DNA from: Antedon mediterranea
Taxonomy: Eukaryota > Echinodermata > Crinoidea > Comatulida > Antedonidae
Length of the DNA: 64,000 nt
Assembly: GCF_964355755.1 (NCBI RefSeq)
Contig: NC_092672.1
Span: 31,306,501 to 31,370,500, forward strand
Reading direction: 5' to 3'
Shown here: positions 11,284 to 24,000 of the stretch, piece after piece
How the letters are laid out: every line of letters starts with the position of its first letter
How positions within the stretch are numbered: position 1 is the first letter of the stretch
Program-made: the position numbers and the translations under genes
The notes under the pieces: model-generated
Told to the model about the DNA's origin: nothing
Seen by the model: the letters and a program-made list of their open reading frames with translations, nothing else
Database searches by the model: none

Positions 11284-12021
11284 TTTCTTGGATGAAGTTT
11301 TAATGACAAATTCGTAATTCTATTGTTGTAACACCTTGCCTCCGACCCTTTATATTTAGCGCTTTGAATATTGATTTTTTGATTTTCACACATGGAGGAT
11401 GTTTGAAGAAACAACAATCGACGAATCCAAAACGTTATAATAACCTCTGAACTATGACCGTGGAGAAGGGCAACTAAAAATATTTACATCCATGATGTTT
11501 TGATCGAGTGTTGAATTAGAAAAAACCAGCATTTTACTGCCGGTTTGTAGAATATTTGAGTATTTAAATAGCGCCGTTTAATGTTATCACTATCAGCTTT
11601 AGTGTTAACTTTATTTTTTCATTATATTTACATGAATATAAATTAATTTATGCTAGGGCTAGGCCTTCCTTCTTTTTTCTAACCTTCCTTTTGCTAGCGT
11701 ACTGAGACTGAGCTAGCCCGGCTAGGGCTGAGGCCTATAAAATAATTAATACTATTTATAGCCGCCAGCCTAGCTAGTAGTAGTACCGTGGAGGCCTCCT
11801 ACCTACTAGCCTAGTACTATTATTATTAAATATAGCCTAGGCCCTAGGCCTAGTAGGCCAACATAATCAGTAATGACATGTTAACAAAAATATGGGAAAC
11901 TGATTTTGAGTAGGCCTCTATTCTAATAAGTAAAAACAGTGCCAAATTAATTCCATCCATCCCATGTGTTTCAAGTTTGGCTATTGAAATTGATTATCAT
12001 TTTATTTTCACAGTTTAGAAA
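11284..12021. promoter_or_regulatory. Shared PPIH/ARMC9 divergent promoter region
   Basis: 739 bp between the PPIH start codon (11283, - strand) and the ARMC9 start codon (12022, + strand). A CACAG acceptor just before the ARMC9 ATG (ending 12013) suggests that ARMC9 has an additional 5' UTR exon further left, inside this spacer. Clusters of TAGGCCTAG/GCTAGGC words occur at 11650-11860. No TATA box is placed with confidence. Confidence 0.55.
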
Positions 12022-15000
12022 ATGGGCTCCAGAAAACCAGGAGATTCTGGCAACATAGTTGCAGCATTTGAGGGAGACCTTAATGCTATTGTCAAAGAGG
12101 TACTGTATCAACCTCATTGTGATGTTTACGTAACTGTGTTGATGTTGTTAGTTTGTTGTTATATAAATCATCAAGACCATATGATAATGCATAATATTCA
12201 TTACATTTATTTTTTTTTCACAGTATTTGGCATATTGTGGATTTCAAAAAACAGAATTAATTTTTGAAAAAGAGGTCAAAGAAAAGAGTCGACCAATTAG
12301 AGATTCTCCCGCTCGAACATGGAATAAGAAAAAGAAAGATTTACAGGTAAAGGATGTTAACGCTTGTGGAGAGGGAAGGTGGGGGTGTAGGTTTTATGAT
12401 CAACAAGTTCTTTCCAGAAATTAGTTAAAATCAGTTAAAATATTGTTAAACTTTTCATTTGTCACAACATGAACAACAAAACATCACTTATCCCAGAGGG
12501 CGGTCTTTAGTTTCGGAATAAACATATAGTAATACAAAATTTATAAAACGTACAAATAAATATCACAATTAAATATTAAATATAATGTTAGCATGTACAT
12601 TTTATATCATAAAACCCTACCGGATGATACCGAGCCTAGCGGGCGAAGATTAGTATGATCCTAGTAATCTGTACATTTTGTAGTACGATTTATGGCAAGG
12701 ATCTTAAAAATGTAATTAAATTATCCTTTATCTTTAATTTTTCAGACTGATATTATGAACCTCTTCAATATGGGAGCACGGAAAGAATTTTTCCGAATTT
12801 GGGATGAGAATATTCCAGAAGGAATACGCAGAGGAGACGCTACATGCAAGAAGCTTGAGTTTTATTTAAATATTTATTTTGCAATATTTCCCATAAATTA
12901 TCAGATGTCAACTGGAAAGAAGGTTAATATTTTGAAAAGTTTTTGGACATATCAAAAGTACAGTTAATTGTTGAATTAGAAACCTGGGGTTTAATCCCAC
13001 CTATAAACAATAATAATAATAGTTCATTCTTATATAGCGCATATAAGCAAGCTCTCAATGCGCTGAACATTATTACCCCAGTCATTTCCTGATCAAACAC
13101 CTATGGAAACATACTCCCATGTATGCAGCTAGTAATCAGTGCAAAGTTGTGTCTTGATCTAACCGGGTTCCCAATTATACACCTGGGTGGAGAGAGGCAA
13201 ACGTAAGTAAAGTATCTTGCCTAAGGATACAAGCAACGCAGCGAGAGTTGGATTCGAACCTCGGTCTAACGATCAGTAGTCGAACGTCCAACACACAGCG
13301 CCACACGCCCTCACAATGTTGTTCTATAGGTGGAAATTAAATGGGTAGTTCTGGGTTTAAAATTCCCATTGTTTACTATAAAATATATATCAATTAGCAA
13401 CATTGATAATAACCCACTTAGCTTTTGTCCACAGTAAAGCAGAGCGATAGTGTTGCTATAGAACCTTTTTTCAATGTTAAAGCTCTGTCTACAATATTGA
13501 ACTACTTTGACAAAAAAAGAGTGATGTTCCCAAATATGGTAGTGATATACCAAAGGTTAAATTCTGTCTACACTATCGAACTACTTTGACAAAAAAAGAG
13601 TGATGTTCCCAAATATGGTAGTGATATACCCAAGGTTAAAGTTCTGTCTACACTATCGAACTACTTTGACAAAAAAAGAGTGATGTTCCCAAATATGGTA
13701 GTGATATACCAAAGGTTAAATTCTGTCTACACTATCGAACTACTTTGACAAAAAAAGAGTGATGTTCCCAAATATGGTAGTGATATACCCAAGTATGGTA
13801 GTGATACGACATCATCATGTCCATATATATGGGAACATCACAATTTTTTTGTCAAATAACGTTTCCTAGTGTAAACAGAGCTTTAGTTAGAAATTCACCC
13901 CCAGGGCAATATATAACGTTTTCAATCTTTCTGAGCATGAAAGAATAAGAGTTGGTTTAACCTGAGTTGTTAAGCCAGGTTAAACAAGAAATAAATTGTT
14001 AAAAAAACAATCAATTCTAAGATTGGCTTTTTTGACCATGTAATATTATTATGGTTTGAATTTTCTTGTTTTTTTTCTAGAGCTCAATTAAAGTGGAAGA
14101 TGCGATGAACGATTTTAAATCGTTCATTGAGACACGAGGAGCTGTGTTAAGCCAAACAACCGAATTCCTACCCTTTTATGCCTTGCCATTTGTGCCAGAC
14201 CCCATCAAGCACCCGGCCTACAAAGAGCTGTTTTTAGACCAGTGGGTTCCAGACCTAAGACTGAGGGTGGAGAAATTTCTAGCACTAACACTGCCAGCTA
14301 GGCCACAACCTAGGCTCTTTGAAATCTATGTATCCTTTGATCTACCTATTTAAATTTTAGTGTACTTACTAACAATAGACTTACTGCAGCCACGATCAAC
14401 ATACTCTAAATTGTTATGAGACATTCAAGTCACTTCCCTATTTACTCTGTATAGGTGTTTAGTACTGTATAGACGGTTTTCAATCCTTTTGTGCATTTTT
14501 TTATGGTTTTTTATTGTATACTTTCTTAACATTTTTTCTCAGCAAGATGTACCAAATGGTAAGACAATTGTTATTATGATTTACTAAATTAAAAAAATAA
14601 AATTTGAATATATGAAGGTTTTAATATAAATTGTACATATCAGTGGTTGTATTCACAAATTTCACTTAAATACTAAGCAGTTCACTTAAGTCAATAAATA
14701 TTTAAAGATTTCACTTTATAGTGGTTTTTATTTTTTAATGAATTATTATCTTTAAAACCTTAAATAGGCACTTTGTTTAAGCATATAGAAATTAGCACCT
14801 CCAAACAGTTTATCATGATTTTATTCCCAACTTGAATGCAGATGTCTGTTCGTCATTTCCCTCTATTGATATCAAAGAACTTATAACACAAGAATCTCCT
14901 GTTCGTCCGAAGCGCGTAACAATTTCGAAAGGCATTGTGGGATAGAATAGAGCTATGGGTGGCGCCATTGTGAGCCATGGAGTAGGGCGCCCGCATCAAA

Positions 15001-18000
15001 TTAGAAAGTCAAAATCATAGAGGGGTTCTGCTAATGCTCTAGGGGGTATAGAGTAATTGACTGAGGAGTAGGGCGCCCGCATCAAATTAGAAAGTCAAAA
15101 TCATAGAGGGGATCTGCTAATACTCTAGGGGGGTAGAGTAATTGACTTCCTAGTTTGGAGGGGGTGCTGCTCCATGCTGTGAAATGGCGTCGCCCAGTTT
15201 GACCTTTTAACCCTGTACTTCCGATACTGTGTTTTGAATGCAAATTGAAGAACAGGAGATTCTTGTGTTATAAGTTCTTTGATTGATATTCATTTAATGA
15301 TCCTCTAAGTCAAAATACCAGAATTAAAAAGTCTTATGTTACCTTTTTCCGACAGAAATGTCTACTCAACTTCAACAACTCCAGCAGAATGTCATAGATG
15401 CCGAAAAGAAAGCCACAGGATATGTGAAGCGTTATAACTACCTACAGGTGCGCCCTCTATTGAATTGTTGCAAGATTCCTTCCTTTTTGTGTTCTGATCG
15501 CCAATTTGTAATTATGCCAATGCAATTAGCCTGTTTCTAAAAACTTAACCTATGCTAACAATATCATGGACAGACGAACGGGCATCATTTGGTGGCAGCA
15601 CTCGACATTAGGGGATCCTTAGGGAAGTGTAGAAAGTTGTGTCGTCCACACATGTGCGCAATTCGGCCGGGTAGGCTGCAAGTCACTAGTTATTCCCCCA
15701 TTTACACTTAATATATGTTGTTTATATTGTCTTTTTAGAGTGATTACCATAATTTGATTGGTATAACAGCAGAGCTAGTTGATTCGCTTGAGAACTGCAT
15801 TAATGGTAAAATGGTGAGTAAGTGAGACCCATCAAAAGTTATATAAATTAACAGTTTTGGTAGTACAGAATGATCATATTTTCTACTGCAGCTACTGAAG
15901 TAACTACATTACTGCAATAATATATGATTATTTTACTCAGTGCTGTATCTCCAAATCTGCCCAGTATCATAGGAATATTTGGTAATACAGCATCTCATGT
16001 GTATCACATATCATGTAGTGGTTAAATTTATAATTTATAATTTTTGTTTATTTAAAGGTTACACCAGAATATTTACAAACAGTATGCGCAAGGTTGTTTA
16101 CAACCCAACTGAGGGAATCAATGGATACCACGCGGCCTGGCACGGTACATATCAAATTTTGTTTGAAAATATAATTGAAATTCTATTCTTTACTTATTTC
16201 CTTAACTTTTCCTATGCTTTCTTTACACATACCACTTCATCCTTCCCAAACACAATTTTCCCTTCCCTACACACTTCCCCTTCCCACACACAATTTCCCC
16301 TTCCCAACCCCCACATACTTCTGCTCTCCCAAACACTTAATTCCTCTTTTCCAAAGCCCCTCCCCACTCTCCAACCAAACACACTTCTCTTTCCACACAT
16401 TTCCCCTTCCTACACACAGTTTCCCCTTTCCCACACACTTTTCCCTCCCCACATACTTCTGCTTTCCCAAACACTTAATTCCTCTTTTCCAAAGCCCCTC
16501 CCCACTCTCCAACCAAACACACTTCTCTTTCCACACATACTTCCCCTTCCCACACACAGTTTCCCCTTTCCCACACACTTTTCCCTCCCCACATACTTCT
16601 GCTTTCCCAAACACTTAATTCCTCTTTTCCAAAGCCCCTCCCCACTCTCCAACCAAACACACTTCTCTTTCCACACAGTTTCCCCTTTCCCACACACTTT
16701 TCCCAACCCCCACATACTTCTGCTTTCCCAAACACTTAATTCCTCTTTTCCAAAGCCCCTCCCCACTCTCCAACCAAACACACTTCTCTTTCCACACAGT
16801 TTCCCCTTTTCCACACACTTTAACCAACCCCCACATACTTCTGCTTTCCCAAACACTTAATTCCTCTTTTCCAAAGCCCCTCCCCACTCTCCAACCAAAC
16901 ACACTTCTCTTTCCACACAGTTTCCCCTTTCCCACACACTTTTCCCAACCCCCACATACTTCTGCTTTCCCAAACACTTAATTCCTCTTTTCCAAAGCCC
17001 CTCCCCACTCTCCAACCAAACACACTTCTCTTTCCACACAGTTTCCCCTTTCCCACACACTTTTCCCTCCCCACATACTTCTGCTTTCTCCTCCCCACAT
17101 ACTTCTGCTTTCCCAAACACTTAATTCCTCTTTTCCAAAGCCCCTCCACACACTCCAACCAAACACATTTCTCTTTCCACACATACTTTCCCTTCCCTAC
17201 ACAATTCTCCCTCTCCACATACTTCTGCTTTCCCAAACACTTAATTCCTCTTTTCCAAAGCCCCTTCCCACTCTCCAACCAAACACACTCTTTCCACACA
17301 TATTTCCACCACTCCACTCGCCAATAATAAAGTCAATTCCTTTTATAATCAATTTTCAAAATTGCAATTTTTCAGGCTGCACAATATGTTAGAAGCTCCG
17401 TTGCCCATTTCAGGTAAAAAAAACTTCTTACCACAATATTTTATTATACAATTATTTTATTTAATTAATCAAATTTAATTCAAATAATTTATTTTTTGCA
17501 CGATTAATTTTAAATATGTATTTTTGTTTGTCTTTTTTACACATTTCATGTTAATTCAATCAGAATCCCTACCATAGAAGAAAGGTAAAAGCCCTTTCAT
17601 ATCAGTTATTTTTATACGTTTATATTTTAGTAAAATATTAATTTGTAAATGTATTCTGCTTATGACTCTCTTGTATGTTTTACTATCTTCATAATAGCAT
17701 TTTAGACTTACTATAATGCACTATTTTTAAAAACAATGTTCCCTGAAGGGTTTAAAATCGCGCGATCACTTAAAAAAAACCAGTTTACACACATATACAG
17801 TACATATTCTGGTTTAGTTTCTGTGTATTCTTTATTTAATCTACTTTAAATTCTAGAAATTGCGCCTTTTTTACTCCGACTTCCATTAGGTCAATTAAAA
17901 AAAAAATAAAGTGATGATCTAATCTGTACAGTAACAAGGAATTTTATGATTAATGATAAATGGCAAAAAGGTACATACCAAAACAATTTAACTTTGTTAT

Positions 18001-21000
18001 ATTTAAACTTATTTAACAAAAATTAATTAGAGTACAGTTTCAGGACCCAATAAAGTGTCCCCTTAATAGGGTTTTCTCCCCTCCCCCCCCCCTCCACTAA
18101 TATAATAGGGTGGTCCCCGGAATATAGGGGTTGGCCATAGTTTTAAACTTATATATTGTTCATTTCATTGGAAAGGGTTCGTTTAATAGAGGTGTCCCAA
18201 AAAAGGGGTAGTAATGTACAAACATAGTCTGGTGGTAGTATAGTATATAATAGTAAACTATACATAGTGGTGCTATGGCTTGGTGGTTAACACACTTGCC
18301 TTGCAATATCAAGATCCAGGGTTCAATTCTGAACTAGTGCCAGGGGAGTAACTCACAGTGGTTTCCACTCCACTACCTAAGCCTCAAATAACACTTTTAG
18401 ATTAAAAGTAATTATAAAATATGGATTAATGTGCTTATCTGAGTTAATGATGAAATAAAAATACAAACTTAGCAAGGGTGTGGTCATAATTACTTGTTCG
18501 TTCTATGTGCTTAATTATTGTCGTTGGTGGTTGTTTTGTATTTCTATTTACTTTTAAAAGGAAAACAAAATATATTTTAGCTTAATGGTTCATCTGCTTG
18601 AAACCTGATGTACCTAGGTTAAATACTGGTAATGGCCTTAAACATCCTTATCACACAATCCTTAATATGAGGTAGATTTCTCATGTGAATATGCAGTTAG
18701 TAGGGAGGTTTCGCAACCTTACGATAACGAAAACGGATACGTCTCACATATGTGAAACTTTTGAGCAGATCCCCATTTTATATTCGTAAAGCGTATTCGT
18801 GTTGACGAATATCACCAGTCATATTCGTAACTACAAAACGAGTATAGTTTTTGATCTATTTTGCACATTTTGCATTCGAATCAGGAATGATTCAGGATTA
18901 TAATATAATTACATATTTATTGAAAGTAATTTTCTAAAGTAATTTACTAAAATGCCAGGCCAATTTTGATAAATAGCAGTTTTTAAAGTCCTCGCTCGCT
19001 TTGATGTTACGCTAGGCCTAGGCAGCCAACCACCAAGCAACACGTACATGCGCTTTGCTCAAATTTACCGCAGTCATATTTGGACGCGCCCCTCAATATT
19101 TCGTTGCCATGTGAAACAGATTTTTACTCTAGCTTACAAAAACGAATACGTTTGCGTGATGTATCCGTTTTCGATATCGTATTCGTAAAATTGCGAAACC
19201 TCTCTACTATGCAAAAATATTCCCTGCATGACTTGATAATTTGCTGTACTAGATAAAGTATGGGTCTGTTCTATAATAGATGACATTTATTTAATGAATT
19301 AATTTTATTTTATTTATTTATATTGGTGACAAAAAAATATTAACACATTTTCTGTTTTAGTTTCTTCTCTATCTCAGTTTGCAAATTAAGCAGATTTTTG
19401 CTGAATAATTTTTCTGAAAGTTTTTTTTTTGGTTTGACAATTGTAGTTTGGAGAACGTTGAGGAGCTGCCCTCGCTTGATTATGCTAAGATTAAAAGTGC
19501 TATGGTATGTGCAGAACCTAGAGAACAAGCCAAGCTGTTACAAGCATTACGATGGGTAAAACTGATTGATATTAAGTGTTTTCTACAGTCAATAGGGATT
19601 TTATGAAACCACAGGACGGTGCTCATGAATAATTTATGCATGAGCTTTAACAAAGTGGGCAGAGCTTCTCGTGAAATTCTTTTGTCTTAACTTTTTCAGA
19701 ATGATAAAGTTGCCATTTTCCCGTTTATGGAGAACGAATAGAAATGATGTATATATAACCTTCAATATACAGTTCAAATTAGACTTAAACGTGGAATTTT
19801 CAAAACTCTAAATAATATTTTAACTTCTATTTAAATTGTTTAATGAAATAACATTTTCATTGGGTTAAAATGGCTGTGTAAGTGGCGTTTAAATGCGAGG
19901 CCCTAGCTAGGAAGGCTATGCCTAAGGTGTATCAACGGAGCCAAGCAATTCAGAAGGGCCCGTGCCACGAGACAGGGGAGGAATCGGAGAGATATACTGC
20001 CGGACATCATCATCGCGCAAGGGTGTGTAAATAATAAAACGGCTATGTTGACTGTATATGATTTTAAGCTCTAGGGAACACAGGATATTCGGCGTCCTCC
20101 CCTAACCGTCATGTTTCGTAAAGTCCCTATTGTCAAGTACTGTGGTGCTCTCAAACACACTAATAAAATAGTGCCCTCAAGGTCAAATATGGCATAATTT
20201 GTCCAGTATTATAGGCAAATTCTGTAATACATGTATCACATGTGCTGCCTTGTATCAGGGTGCTTGTATTATGTTAAGCTTATAGACTATGATACAGGTG
20301 CACATGTGATAAATATGTGATACTGATTTTCCTGATACTGAAAAAATGTTACATACAATACAAACATTCATTTTTAGGCTAAAGTCTAGGAAAAACATGT
20401 AACATGTAACATGTTATATTAACTACTGAAAAAGTTTTAAATAGTACAATTACAACATTTTATACTGACACTAATATTATTTTATTCCGAATTTCAGAGA
20501 TTAACACAATCAGAAGAAGGTGAACAGCGCACTCGTGTGGTGAAAGATTTAGTAAACAACGACATATTAGGCTGCAGAATGGACAGTAAACTTCTTGTAA
20601 GAAATTTATGTTAAAATTGTTTTTAGTTCTTGTTCTCTTAAATTTGTTTTCGCTCATATAAAACATTAATCTTATTATTTCTAATTTTTCTGTTGTATGT
20701 TTTGTCCACAGGAACAATTATTAAACATCTTGACCTCCGATGACCTTATAGCTCAGCAGTACATGTCAAGGTTCATCAATGCTTTAGCATCACTTTCACC
20801 AGGTGAGATTAGAAATGATATTTATAAAAAAAAATTTATTTTGTTATTATGGTATTTATTTATACACGTTTACGAAAAATTGAATTAAAAAAATAATTAT
20901 TTACTTTAAAAAACTGTAATTTAAAGTATTGTTTTTCGTTGAATTAAACTGTTTATTTTGTCATTATGTTGATATAAAGTTTGCGTTAATTCTGAAGAGA

Positions 21001-24000
21001 ACTGTTTGGTTTCTCGACGTTTCAATCAATATACCTTGATTTAAAGTTTGCGGTACACATATATTTAGTTATAGTTTTCTCGTTGTGTAATTTATTGCAA
21101 TGAATGTGGTATGTCACTCTCTTAAAAACCATAAATAGCATTAATCTAAATGCCAACTTTATGTCTCTATGTAGACAGTTTCCTGAGCCAGTATCAGTTT
21201 CTTGGTGTTTCAATCAATATACTTTTGTCGTTCTCACAACTCTAAACATATTCAAAAGGATCCTATCTAACTGTTAAGATATATGTCATTTATAACTGTA
21301 TTAAACATTGTACTGTGTCTTGGTTTGCAGGGAGATCCTATCTAGCTATTGAACCATGTATTGTTACTCAGTTGAAAAAAGTAGTTCAAGATGAGAAGCT
21401 GGATTTAATAACTAGAGAGAATGCTCTTGGTGCAATGCAGAAACTCAGTTTAAGGTTAGTTTAAGCATGGATTAAAGAATAGAAGGATATGCATCGACGT
21501 GAGATCAAGGGTTCCTTGACAGACCGCGGACCGCCCACAATGTTACAGTTTAATTAACCGCATGGTAACAACGAAACGGTCGCGCGCCTAATATATTGTT
21601 TACTGCACATGTGCAACGACATTTAACCTTGTTGGCTACGCTTGTTTCGCGCTTTCTTTGGTGGTGGCATGATGTTTGTAGATAGTCAACTATTGACTAT
21701 GTTGTAATTAGTATAGGTTTCTGCCGCGATTGATCTACGCTAATGATTTTTTATGATTAAAGTAGCATTTTATGACCTGTAGTAGCCCTACATCTGAGAC
21801 AATAACTATTTGTTGTCTCATTTGTTGTAAAATTACAAAATCAGCAAGAATGCTAGCCTAGGCCCAGGCCTTCTACTAACGAGGCTAAACTGGGCTAGTA
21901 AACCCTATGATTTGCTGACATTGATACTGCCTAGGTAGGGCCTAGGCTAATCTTAAATGTAGTAGATACAACGTGTAATCTATATACTCACCGTTGTCTT
22001 ACTTCTTGTGTGAATAATAATAGGTAGGCCTACTTCGTTTGTTCGTGATCAAGTTTGCCCTGCGTGTACTTTTCAAAACGACCGCTAGGTAACGAATCGC
22101 AACTATACATAGCCAGCCAATCCCGAATCAGGGATCGCTGTTTTCATTCAATTAGGCCTGGTGATTGGATGTGATGTGGATGACATAACCACTAGCCAAT
22201 CACCAGGCACTACAGTTTAAATATAATCACATCGATAATTAAGGAGATTTATGAAGAAACCACTGCTTAGCCATATATTAAAAACACGATTGTTGTATGT
22301 CTGAACACCGGCCACGCTAACAACATACATGGTCAAATGCATAATTTAATATTCTATAGATTAACGCAAGTTTTAATGACAGAAGATGGCAGGCAAATAA
22401 TGATTTGTATTTGTATTTTGTATTAATATTTGTCCTCAGTGAGGAAATTCGGATTAGGCCCTCCACGGACCCACGGCAGCCAGCAGTGCAGCGCCTACCA
22501 GATTAGGCAATGAGAGTTAAAGCATCTTGCCTAAGGATGCAATTAGTATGGTACAGATAACCTCGAACCCATGCCTATCACATGCTAGTCCGATATTACC
22601 ATTACACCATCACTCTCCAGTATATACAGCACCCGCCACGATTTCTAGACGGTCTCCCATCCAGAACGCAACCGGGCCCAACGTTGCTTAACTTCGGTGA
22701 TCTGACGAGAACCGGTGTTTCAACGCAGTATGGCCGTATAATTCAAATATAAAAATTGCATATTTTATTAATATTACCAACTACTTAAAATTACCAGTCG
22801 TAAGAAAGTGAACTTTTCGTAGTTCGATTGTGATGAAACTAAAACAGAATTATTCAGCAATATATGTTTGTTGTCAATTAATCATCGACGCAGACATGTC
22901 AATAGAACATTCAGACTGCGCATACGATTTCTACATGGTTACGTTTTGGTCTCAAAAAATGTAACAGTTGATTCGCAGCGTTTTACAGAGGGCCGCGGTT
23001 AGAGACACGGAGTTCAATGGACGTGTTTGTTTGATTGGCAGCAGTGCTTTAGTATAGGCAAGCGCGTTGTAAAATCGTTTGATGTCACCGTCGATGCATA
23101 TCCTTCTATTCTTTAATCCATGTTTTTTATCGCTAAACAAGCTGTCGAATAACTTAACATTCATTGGGGCAATAATTTATTTAATGGAATTGAAAAAAAT
23201 GTATATTACAGTGAATATTGTAATAATAAGTTTGTATTCCTTTACACAGTAAATTGTTGTACTAAGTTAGTGTCCGCTGTCCCAAAATACTGGAACCCCC
23301 ATCGGTACCTAAGAAGTAATGGTTGACCATACTTATAAATAAAACTAAAAATGTTCTGTTTTTGGGTTATCATTTCCTCCGAAGAGGATGGGCCGATCCT
23401 GGAGGTACTGCAATACCAGGCCAACCCGTGGCCAGGATGGAGCAAGCTCCTATTCCATGGCCTAGGTTCAAAAATCAGTTTAATATAGAAGCTACTCGAT
23501 GAGTAGCGTTTCAGATATTAAGCTGAAAAGAACAGATACTACACATGATCTTAGCCAAAAGGCCGAGAAGCGATACCATGTTCTGGTATCTTTCAGTATA
23601 TATATGACCAAATGCTATGTTGATTAAGTAGTGTCATAAAATTTAAATATCCAAAAACCATACAAAAATTTTGGTTTTTATATGTAAAAAACTAAAATAA
23701 AATATTTTATTTATTTTTTAGATATGTAATAGTCTTTAATAAAATATAAATTAATGAATTATAAGTATAAAATACTTGAAAACACATATTTAAAGCATAT
23801 GCAAATTTTGACCCTTATCTGACCTCATTGATTATTGTGCTTGTCGTTCAGTCATGCATGATTGAGTATTCATTGTGCAATGGTTAGCTTTTCTTGTACA
23901 ATAGAATTCCCAAATACAATACTTACTAGATACAAATTTATTTATACAGTAGTACAAAAAAAAAAAAATCATTTATGTATTTTTTTTCCAAAGAAACAAA

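Noticed and set aside
16175-17317. Long open frames on both strands (Pro/Phe/Thr-rich and Gly/Trp/Cys-rich)
   Set aside because: They arise from the repetitive, G-poor composition of the intronic minisatellite, occur in several frames at once and have no known similarity.
22625-22740. Functional 5S rRNA gene
   Set aside because: Several mismatches at conserved positions, no T-run terminator, and direct fusion to a tRNA-like segment point to a SINE.
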